A stretch of 64,000 nucleotides of DNA from Acanthosepion lycidas (Eukaryota > Mollusca > Cephalopoda > Sepiida > Sepiidae): assembly GCA_963932145.1 (NCBI GenBank), contig OZ010586.1, forward strand, positions 54,857,443-54,921,442, in the 5' to 3' direction. The position numbers and the translations under genes were made by a program. Below are positions 1 to 10,046 of this stretch, piece after piece (within the stretch, counting starts at the first letter, position 1; each line of letters opens with the position of its first letter). Below the pieces are notes generated by a model that was not told the DNA's origin, did no database searches, and saw only the letters and a program-made list of their open reading frames with translations.

Positions 1-1350
1 TATTGAAGCTTCTGGTGTGAATGCCAATCAGTACAGCATGCTGTTTCTAAATTTCTGTCATGGTGCTCTTTTTCTCACAGATGTTGCCCAACTGACTCTA
101 CTATATTGTGTAGTTGACAAAATCAAAAACAAACAATGTGAATGCACAAAATTAAAAATATAAAATGGTGACAATTTACCCATCACACTCTGTATATACA
201 CAGAATCATATTCTTTGGATAAAAATTAGCCTTTGGTATAATTATTGGCAGTTGATTTCTCTGGCCCTCTGATCCTTTGCATTGTAAATTATTCACTGTT
301 CATCAACCATTAAAATTTGTTTCATAAAATTTGATATTCAATTCTTACTGCCAGATTGGTGTAACTCATTATCAGAAATTTGAGAAGAGAAAGAAAAAAC
401 ATTTTCAGCTTATTATCTCCTCATTGCAGGTTGAGATGTTTAAAATTTTGTTTTACCTACCAAGCTATTGAGAAGGTTTATAAACTCATCAGTGATAATA
501 AAATATCTGATATGTTGTCATTTACAACTATAAAGATCTAAAATCTTAAACTAAACAACGGTTGAAATCTAACAAATTAGCTTGACTTTAAAAACTGGAA
601 TTTTACTCCCAGAATACATTGTCAAAACCTGTTATTGTTTTCAGAATGTTTTTACAGAAAATTTCCTATTACAACAGAAGTTATTTTATATTTTTCTTTG
701 ACAATAAAAGCTTGAGAAAGAAAAGCCAGTAAGAACATCTCTCAGGTGTAAAATTATTGTTTATTCATATCCAGGCTTCCTCAATCAATATCAATGTAAG
801 GATGTGTGACTTTAGGGACTTTCTCTGAACATGGGTCTTCTTCACACAAGGAAATGAAACTCTCTCTGTTTTTTTCCCTCTCAGGTGGGGTGCTTATATA
901 TCTTTGGTATCCAGTTATCCCATATATGTGACTCCTAAATGCAGGTGGGTTGACCACCTGATTATATGTGAAGGACCATCTTGTGAGGTGCAAATCTGCA
1001 CCTGGTGACTATGAGGTCACTTTCTAGGTTAATTTTCTGAGGAACTTGATCCTTTTGATGTTCTAGTGTGGCACTGAGTGCAAAATCTATTTTGGTATCT
1101 ACTGTATTAAAGTAAGATTATAGCAGAAAAAAATGTTTAAACTACTCAATTTTTTTTATAAAAGATGATGTAAATATTATAGCTTTTTCTATCAGATTAA
1201 TTTGATATTTTTTTGAAAAATTAGGAAAACAATATAATTAAATTTTTCTTAATTCTTAAAAATTATTTTCGATTCCACAGGTTCAACTTTTATCTGCAGT
1301 TATTTTACAGGTTGTGTTGCAAATGTGGGATGTTCAGGTGGTGTACTGGA
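1..1350. other. AT-rich region without recognised features
   Basis: I see no gene, RNA or repeat I can name here. Small open frames (for example 781-993 on the minus strand) have no recognisable domain, splice signals or composition different from their surroundings. The stretch at 780-1020 is slightly less AT-rich and could be an old dispersed repeat. Confidence 0.5.
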
Positions 1351-1354
1351 TAAT

Positions 1355-1700
1355 GACTAAGAAATAGAAATTATGAGCCAATATTCAAATTCCAGCCAAG
1401 TTCATTGTTTACTATTTCAAAAATACCCTTGGGAAAGGTATGAATCCATCTATTCCCCCTCCAACTATGGGTTAAATAGCAAGGTAGACTACCTTGATGT
1501 GGCAACCAATCTAGAAGGAGGAAAACTCTGAATTCAAAATGATCCTGATGAAGTAGGGCTCCATCAGGCTACCTTGCCCAAGATACATGACTTTTGCGAT
1601 GGCTTTGGTACATATGGTGCCATTAATGGCTTATAGGTCACATGTGGCTGTATGTTCTAAATGTAGCTAAATGTAGTGCTAATCATTTTTCAGTCAAAGT
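1355..1700 (+). repeat. tRNA-derived SINE, family SINE-c, copy 1
   Basis: A B-box-like motif (attcaaattcc, about 1383-1393) is followed by a body with pyrimidine-rich and 'actatgggttaaatag' segments and a 'aaaactctgaattcaaaa' segment. The same order occurs at 21285-21640 (+) and 42225-42632 (-), so this is a dispersed SINE family with a polymerase III-type head. The head is diverged, with a weak A box. The 3' boundary is approximate. Confidence 0.55.
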
Positions 1701-2261
1701 AAAATTGCACAGACACTGCATAAGAAGGGCAGCATTTTGGATGTGAAATTTCATGTGTGCTACCCACAGGAAACAAAGAAACCCTCTTTTGACTTTATTT
1801 AAATACAAAGCTTATTACATTATTTTCTTTACAAACCTGTAAAATGAATGCTTAATCAAATTTAATTCTGCCTTGAAAGCATTGTTATGTAACAATGCTA
1901 TTCTAGATGGCAATCCCTGTGAGATTGTCACCAGGTAAGCTTTTTTTTGATCTGATTACAGTAAAATTGTTTCATCAAAAAGAAAGTAACAACTTTTTAG
2001 AAAATGGATTATTAGTCAGAGTAGAGCTTTTACTGCTTAACACCTATTTGCTTCTAGATTCTCTATAGAAATATTATAAATTTTCATAGTCATTTCTTTA
2101 AGGAAGATGATGTGGGAAGAGAAAATGAAGCAGTAGATAATAAAGGGGTTAACCCCATCATTGGTATTGGGCATTACAAGATTTTTTGTTAGACTGTTGA
2201 TAACAATTTGATGAATGATAATTAATCTCTGATAATAAAGATATTGAAAAGTGAAGGTTTT
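1701..2261. other. AT-rich spacer, nothing recognised
   Basis: No coding, RNA or repeat feature is evident between the SINE and the minisatellite. Confidence 0.5.
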
Positions 2262-3240
2262 GAAGAGAAGAGTGCCACTGTTTTGAACAAGAGTGCTATT
2301 GTTTTGAATATTTTGAAGAGGACTGCTATTGTCTTGAATATTTTGAACAGCGGTGCTATTGTTTTGAATATTTTGGAGAGAGAGTGCTATTTTTCCGAAT
2401 ATTTTGGAGAGAGGGTGCTATTGTTTTGAATATTTTGAACAGATGTGTTATTGTTTTGAATATTTTGAACAGATGTGCTATTCTTTTGAATATTTTGTTG
2501 AGGAGTGCTATTCTTTTGAATATTTTTGAACAGGTGTGTTATAGTTTTGAATATTTTGGATAAGGGTGCTATTGTTTTGATTATTTTGCAGAGAAGGAAC
2601 TATTGTTTTGAATGTTTTGGAGAAGAGAGCTATTGTTTTGAATATTTTGGAGAGAGGTTGCTATTATTTTGAATATTTTGGAGAGAGGTTGCTATTATTT
2701 TGAATATTTTGAACAGTTGTGCTATTGTTTTGAATATTTTGAAGAGAGGTTGCTATTATTTTGAATATTTTTGAACAGTTGTGCTATTGTTTTGAATATT
2801 ACGTTTGGAGGGTGCTATTGTTTTGAATATTTTTGAACAGGGGTGCTATTAGTTTTTAATATTTTTGGAAGAGGTGTGGTATTATTTTGAATATTGTAGA
2901 GAGAGGATGCTATTGTTTTGAATATGTTGGAGTGGGGGTGCTATTGTTTACAATATTTTGGAGAGAGGGTGCTATTGTTTTGAATATTTTGAAGAGAGGA
3001 TGCTATTGTTTTGAATATGTTGGAGAGGGGGAGTTATTGTTTACAATATTTTGGAGAGAGGCTGCTATTGTTTTGAATATTTTGGAGAGTGGGTGCCATT
3101 GTTTTGAATATTTTTGAGAGAAGGTGCTATTGTTTTGAATATTTTGGAGAGGAGTGCTATTGTTTTGAATATTTCGAACAAGGGTGCTATTGTTTTGAAT
3201 ATTTTGGAGAGTGGGTTCCATTGTTTTGAATATTTTGTTT
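2262..3240 (+). repeat. 31-bp minisatellite, about 32 diverged copies
   Basis: The unit consensus reads roughly gtgctattgttttgaata followed by ttttggagagagg, repeated about every 29-32 bp across nearly 1 kb. Spacer variants alternate between an 'aacag' and a 'gagag' form. A higher-order unit of three monomers (about 93 bp) is duplicated at about 2900-3090, where 'atgttgga' and 'gtttacaat' variants recur in the same order. Open frames through the array (for example 2244-2429, 2887-3117, and 3003-3254 on the minus strand) are by-products of the repeat and encode only repeated VLNI-like or QNIQN-like peptides. Confidence 0.9.
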
Positions 3241-3811
3241 TCTTTACTCGTCAACTATATTTAGCTGTGTTTGATTTCACATTTTACAATTTAAAATGAT
3301 TGAAAGTGTTCTGAAATGGCAAGATTGTTTTTAGGTAATTTTTTTTTTCTTTTGAATATACAAGGATTTATCATAATAACTACTGAACCTGCTCACTTAG
3401 GTCCAATTCATTGTTGACTTTTTCTAGATTTTTATGTAAATCATTTCATCTGAAGCAAAGATCTTCTTCCAGAAGAACAATATGTATTTTGCTTCTTTCG
3501 GTTAACCATCAATGTTTTTACAGTTTTTGTTGAAAGTGTCTGTCAACTTTAGATAAGAAAGGCAAAACTTTGGTTGTTGCTTCAGATATCTTGAAGGATT
3601 TGGTAGGGTTTGGAATACTGGTGTTACTCACAAGTTGAAATATTATAATGTTTATGTCGCGTTTATAGCAAAATTTTTATTTGATTAAAATTTTTATTAT
3701 CAAATCATGTAATGAAGATTATTTTGAATGGCCACTCGTCTAGATCTTTTTACATTGAATCTACATTGTTTCTTATTTTCATCAACAACCTTCCTTATGA
3801 TTCATTCAACT
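3241..3811. other. AT-rich spacer, nothing recognised
   Basis: No supported feature is seen. Confidence 0.5.
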
Positions 3812-5000
3812 ACACAATGTTAGATTTCATTATGCAAGTCAATGCAATTTCATTATGCAAGTCAGTCTAATTGGTATTAACCAATTGATGCTGATAAATA
3901 TTTTAGTATACGTTTATATTTATATGTTAAATATACTATGTGAATTTTGACTTGCAATAACTGTTTTTATTAGTAATATTTGCAATTATTTGATGATGTG
4001 AGGTTTACTTTATTTTATGACTTGGTAGTTTATCATACTGCAAATAAATATATATGATTATATAGTTAATGATACATATATTTTAATTTTGATTTCAGAT
4101 ATATTACAGGTAGATAAAAATTTCCATGGGTCATAAGAAAGCTACTAGATCAAAAGAGAAACAAGATATTCTAATGTTATTGAGTTATGAGAACACAACA
4201 TTGGAAATTGCAAAATAGTTGAACAATAAATAGAAATATTGAAAACATTGGCAAGATAAGAACAAAAAAAAAACAGCTTTAAAAAGAGATCTGAAAAAGT
4301 GAAAAGGGTAATAAATAAAAGATGTCTAAAGACATGAAAGCAATCAAACTACCATTTTTAAGTAAAAATTACAAAGAGAAACATTTCAGTTAGGTGAATA
4401 AATATATGAAAACAGATTTCTCATCAGTAATTTTTAGTGATGAATATAGAGTTGCATTGGATGGGCCTTATAGCTGAACGAGATGGAGTTCTTAATACTT
4501 AATCATGACAACTTAGAAGACAACAACAGGGAAATGGATTAATGTTTGGGGCTAGTGTTGTAGCCTGTAAAATTATAGATACCTTCAAAGTTTATATTAT
4601 CAAGAACAATGCAGAGAATTACTGTAAGTTCTGGGATGTTTTTTTTTTTTTTTTGAGTGGTACAGGTAATAATTAAGAAACATTAAGCTGAAGAGTATAT
4701 TTAGGCATAATCTGTGAAGCTGATTTTTGCTCAGATATATTTCAGAGATGCCAAATTAGAGGAATTTCCTCTTATCAGTCCCCCCCCCTTCCCGGGATAT
4801 TAAGCCAATGGAAACATGTACTCCATCATTAAAAGTGATGCATATGAATGAAAAACAAATTGAAGTAAAGATCTAGAATCAATAAAAACTCCTGCAACTA
4901 ATGAAATCAAAATTTAAAAGGCTAATGAAGGGTCTAGGAGCCCATATTAAGCTGCAAAAGAATAAAATAATTTATTCAGGTATATGGGATATTTTTTCAT
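3812..5000 (+). mobile_element. Decayed Tc1/mariner-type DNA transposon (Tc1-like 1)
   Basis: The left part carries the TIR-like 'ttattatgcaagtcaatg' type sequence, which also begins the copy at 55572 and is present near 63544. From about 4128 the plus strand shows remnants of a Tc1/IS630-type transposase: MGHKKATRSKEKQDIL at the N-terminus, FSDEYRVALDGP near 4433-4468 (region of the second catalytic Asp), and GNGLMFGASVVACK at about 4533-4575. Many stops and frame changes make it inactive. Poly-A, poly-T and poly-C runs interrupt it. The second copy at 55.6 kb aligns with the same blocks, which supports a family. Confidence 0.65.
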
Positions 5001-5304
5001 CAAGTATATGTTTTTTATAGCCCTTATCCTTTAGATTTATATATTAATAGAAGTCTATGTTTTACTTAATTTGCTTGATCCCAGAGCAAGTTAGTATCAC
5101 TATTTTTAATAAGGATAGAAATGTATATAGTATATTTATCATATTGTAGGGATGCAAAAAGCAATTATCTCCCTTTAGTGAAGATGAAGTTCCATGTGTC
5201 ATGTGATGGCCACTTTGGGATGTCACTTCATAGAGTGACAAAAGGGGTCAGTCAGTCAGTCAGCTTCCAAGAGTCAAACTGAGCAGTTGTTATTTTTTAC
5301 ACAG
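5001..5304. other. Spacer, ending in a candidate 3' splice site
   Basis: AT-rich sequence with a short (gtca)n stretch near 5249-5261. The last 20 bases are pyrimidine-rich and end in 'acacag', suitable as a splice acceptor for the exon that follows. Confidence 0.4.
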
Positions 5305-5568
5305 GCTGAGGCCAAATCTGCCTTGTCCAGAATGTGGTACAGCTTACAAGCCTATGGCACTGTTTTCTTTGCCAGATATAGAAAGAAACTATCTCTGCAG
5401 TTCCCATATTTGGAAAAGCCCAAGACACACCATTTCCCATTTGCAGAATATGTTCTCAGTATTGACGTAGCAGATGAATCTGGCTCACTTGAATCTGGAA
5501 TCTTAAATATGGTTACTCCAGAAACACAGAATAATCTCCAGAAACACAGAAAAATCTCTATATTATAT
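5305..5568 (+). CDS. Candidate host internal exon (88 codons, protein unknown)
   Basis: An open segment of 264 bp begins straight after a splice-acceptor-like 'ttttttacacag' and ends straight before a consensus donor 'gtaagt' at 5569. It contains exactly 88 codons and is phase 0 at both ends. The peptide starts AEAKSALSRMWYSLQ and includes FFARYRKKLSL and FPFAEYVLSIDVADESGS. It is not low-complexity and does not resemble any transposon family I know. I do not recognise the protein. No neighbouring exons are visible, so the rest of the gene must lie far away (long introns) or this is a relic. A short internal duplication (ccagaaacacaga, twice near 5518-5550) lies near the 3' end. The frame stays open past the donor to 5628, so the splice end is inferred. 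Confidence 0.5.
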
Positions 5569-5673
5569 GTAAGTCCCTATGTTTTTGTTCCATTTTCACA
5601 GTGCTTGTTCTGTCAATATGTGTTGTAGATTCTCTGCATAGGACATATGCAAATATGTATATATAATTTTGTA

Positions 5674-5832
5674 TATTTTCTGTTTATACATTATTCTTAT
5701 AGATATAATTTATTGAAGTAATTGTTCTTTTATCTTTAATTAAACAGTATTAATTACATTTACTGGTCTGAATGTTTAAAAAATATTGTAGAAAATATGC
5801 AGTCTTCGATAGGAATCAAACCTGTAACCCAT
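5674..5832 (-). repeat. tRNA-derived SINE, family SINE-a, minus copy of an inverted pair
   Basis: The reverse complement of this segment matches 5905-6060 and the tail of 20685-20893. Shared blocks are the B box 'ggttacaggttcgattcc' or relatives, 'aaatttcttgaacattcagg' and a 'taattaatactgttta' tail. Only the part from the B box to the 3' end is well preserved. Confidence 0.75.
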
Positions 5833-5904
5833 ATTGGGAACCATCATTTGATCTGACATGCTTCTGCCACAAAGAAGCATCTCGTTTGCAAAGTCCAAAT
5901 TACT

Positions 5905-6060
5905 GTTTATATGGGTTACAGGTTCGATTCCTGTCAGAGAGAGAGGGCACATATTTTCTAGAAAATTTCTTGAACATTCAGGCCAGTAAATGTAATTAAT
6001 ACTGTTTAATCATTTACTTAAATAAATTATATCTATAAAAATAATATATAAACAGTAAAT
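5905..6060 (+). repeat. tRNA-derived SINE, family SINE-a, plus copy of an inverted pair
   Basis: The B box 'ggttcgattcctgtcagaga' (about 5921-5942) is a good polymerase III internal promoter element. It is followed by the family body with 'ttttctagaaaatttcttga' and the tail around 'gtaattaatactgttta'. With 5674-5832 it forms an inverted repeat of about 150 bp around a 70-bp centre. The centre itself holds a small hairpin (atgcttct...agaagcat). Confidence 0.8.
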
Positions 6061-6332
6061 ATATTAAGCAATTGCTGGACTTAATCCATTTCATAATATT
6101 TAATTTTGTATGACTTAGTGGTGTGAGCCTCACTTTGAAAACAAAGCATGTTTGTCATTACTTTTCTTTCAGCTATTCTGTTCCATCCATAAAATACGGT
6201 ATTATTATATTGTGGATATAATAATGCCTATAATGGGGGAAATGGAAATTAGGAAAATAAGTCTTTCTTTTATAGCACACCCATTATCTGGGTCAACTCA
6301 ACATGACATCATATTATTAATCTCCATTAATA

Positions 6333-7654
<1,322 letters not shown>

Positions 7655-8570
7655 AATCATTTCTGATTAATGCAGGAGACCCTCAGAGTTATATCTTTGC
7701 GCCTACATTGTTTCTTGTCTTCATCAACAATCATTCCCAATATAATCAATTCCCAACTAGGTATTTATGCTGAGGACACAAATATTTACTCCTGTCTTTG
7801 GAGAAAGTCTGATAAATCCAACAAAGTAAAACTGGCACTTCCACTCAAAAATGACATTAACCAGGATGGAATGCCTTGTAAATTTTAATGCTTCCAAAAT
7901 GATATTCCTATCTTTTAATCACCAGAGAACATTTCTTACCTTCCCTCAGGATGGAGTCATATTTTCCACTGACATGAAGTGGGGTGTTTATATTGAATTA
8001 ATTGCTATGTCTACTGCTAGGAAAGTTTGTTCACTGTGTTGTGCCATACAGTTTTTTTTCTCGTCAGAATCAATCTTACATATTTATAAATCTGTCATTC
8101 ATCCATGTATTGCATATTGTGGCCATATCCGATTTGGTACTCCTGCTATATATTTTGAGATTCTTGACAAAATTAAAAAGATTATGGACAAGAGGGGTTT
8201 GTAATGTTGCTGATGCTGAGCTGGTAGATTAACTTCAATCACTTTCCCCACCACCATGATACAGCTTCCTTCTGTTTTTCCTACAAATATTTTCATATCT
8301 TTGGCACCATAATGGCATGAATTTAAGTCTACTATTAGATTGATAACCAAGTCTCATCATTTTACTGTTGAATTAAATAGATTAGTAAGTTTTATTCTAA
8401 TATTTTCTTTTCTTGTTCTTCTCATCTTTGGAAATTTCTTCCATTATTTTTCTTCCCTGACATCTGCAATCCTCAAAAATTTAAATGCAACACCAATTGC
8501 AATGTTTTGGCTTCTGTTCTTTATTATCCTTTCTCCTCACTAAAATTTTCTTGATTCATTTTGAAACACT
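7655..8570 (+). mobile_element. LINE-A, 5'-truncated copy (reverse transcriptase 3' part)
   Basis: Fragments of a non-LTR reverse transcriptase and its C-terminal region occur in order in shifting frames. They include QLGIYAEDTNIYSCL (the YADD-box region, with AED instead of ADD), LVNFNASKMIFLSFNHQR, STDMKWGVYIE and SILHIYKSVIHPCIAYCGHI. The Arg-, Asn- and Phe-rich tail follows. This pattern (INDLPD...YADDT...NASKTKLLSFNHHR...) belongs to the jockey/CR1-like group of LINEs; the exact clade is uncertain. Several frame changes make it inactive. Copies of the same family lie at 25.7, 31.0-33.6, 46.6, 49.7, 51.7, 53.7 and 60.5 kb. Confidence 0.8.
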
Positions 8571-8816
8571 AAAAATTAGAATATGTAATATGTTTAAAGA
8601 AAATTGTTGCTTTCTTTATCTAGTGAATCTTTATTTTGAAGAATTTAAGTGCATTGTTTATGTTATGTATCACTTGTTTTGAATATACGCTCTTTTAGCG
8701 CTAGAGGGCGTCGTCAGTGATGTTCTGGAGATGGATCATTGGGCAGTTTAGGGTCTTTCAAACATCATACTGACCTCACCAAATCGACCCCTTCAGAGCT
8801 GATCAGACTCTGAAAC
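8571..8816. other. Spacer between two LINE fragments
   Basis: No gene is seen. A 'gcgctagagggcgtcgtc' sequence at about 8699-8716 is CpG-bearing and CTCF-like. An inverted partner 'acgccctctga' lies at about 9140, on the far side of the next LINE fragment. Confidence 0.4.
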
Positions 8817-9137
8817 AATATTTATTTATACGATATGTATAAAATGTGGCACAAGGCCAAATATGGGGTTGGGGAATGACGGTCATCTTCTGTCTTAAAT
8901 CTAAACTTAGCTAGTCTCAGACATGGACCCAAACACACCAACAATGTTCCAATCACCAAAACAACACATTCACTCCTGCCTTTCTTACTACGTCCACCTA
9001 ATACCTCAGATACTCTATGAAGTCCTAACTAGTCTCCTTATGTACAAATATTGTTCGTGGGGGGAGGGTCATAAAATAACAATTTTTAAAAAGAACCCCA
9101 AATGATTATGTACAATGACTTAAAAATATTTACAATG
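8817..9137 (-). mobile_element. 3' UTR fragment of the Tx1-like LINE, inverted
   Basis: The reverse complement of this segment aligns, at an estimated 80% identity, with the last 320 bp of the large LINE at 15990-16322. Shared blocks include 'gaccctccccccacgaacaa', 'ggtggacgtagtaagaaagg', 'gaatgtgttgttttggtgat' and the 'aaataaatatt' terminus. It is therefore an older copy of the same family, severely 5'-truncated and in opposite orientation, about 70 bp from the target-site duplication of the younger element. Confidence 0.85.
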
Positions 9138-9207
9138 AAACGCCCTCTGAAAAATGCTCGTAGACACTGACTTCTATAAATATACCCCGTTATCACACAT
9201 TTGATTG
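9138..9207. promoter_or_regulatory. Left part of a promoter-like sequence split by the LINE
   Basis: Contains 'ctataaatatacc' and an inverted CCAAT box ('gattgg'), and runs into the duplicated target 'gagattgaccaacagc'. Its continuation is at 16339. Promoter function is inference only. Confidence 0.25.
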
Positions 9208-9223
9208 GAGATTGACCAACAGC
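9208..9223 (+). repeat. Target-site duplication, left copy (16 bp)
   Basis: The sequence gagattgaccaacagc is identical to 16323-16338 and brackets the 7.1-kb LINE. A perfect duplication of this length is typical of recent target-primed reverse transcription. Confidence 0.75.
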
Positions 9224-9801
9224 ACTGTTTGTTTGTTATATTTTGACCTGCGACGGACCTGTTTTCTCTGCTAACGATTTGTTTCTTTTCAGTGCTTGAG
9301 GAACTTTCTTAACGAACTTCTGAAGATTTTCTGATAAGTTTTACTTTAAGTTTTAATTTTTTTGATTTTATTCTTCTATTTCTTTTTTGTTTGTTTTATT
9401 TTTTGGGCTTCGGCCGTCATAATTTTTTTTATTTTAGTCCGGTTTGACAAAGTCTTACCGGACGACTTCCTTTTTATTGTTTATTTTATTTCTTTTTAGT
9501 AGTTTCTGCAAAAAAAAAAAGACAGCTCAAGTTTTTTGAAAAAAGAAAAAGAAAACTTTGTTTTTTCCTTTTTATTTAGCGACTTCGGTCGCATTCTCTC
9601 GTCTTTTTTTGGTTTAACTAGTTTGTTTTTTCTTTTGCTTTTTTATTTTCTTTAGCGGCTTCGGCCGCAAACCTTTATTTTTTTTTTTTTTTCTCTGGTT
9701 GTAAACCAGACTTTTCTTTTTCTCGTACATTTTATGGACTTTTAAAAAAAAGAGAGGAGTTTTTGTTTTTATTTTTTACTTTCGGCTGCCTTTGGGCGCC
9801 A

Positions 9802-9839
<38 letters not shown>

Positions 9840-10046
9840 CCGGTTTAATTTTTGTTTGTCTTTTTTCCCAATTTATTTATTTTTTGAAAAAAAGTTTATT
9901 GTCTTTGTTTTTCTTTTTTTTTTAATTTACTGGTAAATCCAGGCTTGTTTTTTTTATTTGTTTAATTTCTTTCCCCCCTCCAACCAAACTCCTTTTCTGG
10001 CGATAACATTAAAAAACCCGCAGGTGGTAGTCTCCACGTATTCAAT
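9224..10046 (+). promoter_or_regulatory. 5' UTR of the Tx1-like LINE with cUUCGg hairpin series
   Basis: An 820-bp leader, extremely T-rich on the sense strand (with a run of about 29 T near 9811-9839). Compact GC hairpins are embedded in it: ggc-ttcg-gcc at 9406-9415, a gtccggt/accggac stem at 9437-9463, gcgac-ttcg-gtcgc at 9579-9592, gcggc-ttcg-gccgc at 9655-9668, and tctggtt-gta-aaccaga at 9694-9710. Three of the five loops are UUCG closed by C-G, the exceptionally stable RNA tetraloop. LINE 5' UTRs usually hold an internal RNA polymerase II promoter, so this region should also start transcription; no core promoter element is certain. A U-rich leader with stable hairpins could serve protein binding or internal ribosome entry (inference). 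Confidence 0.7.

Noticed and set aside
2262-3240. Possible CRISPR-like array
   Set aside because: Repeats are contiguous and diverged, without unique spacers, in a eukaryotic sequence. The same holds for the arrays at 39.2 and 43.3 kb.
2244-3299. Several open frames on both strands
   Set aside because: All are translations of the 31-bp minisatellite.
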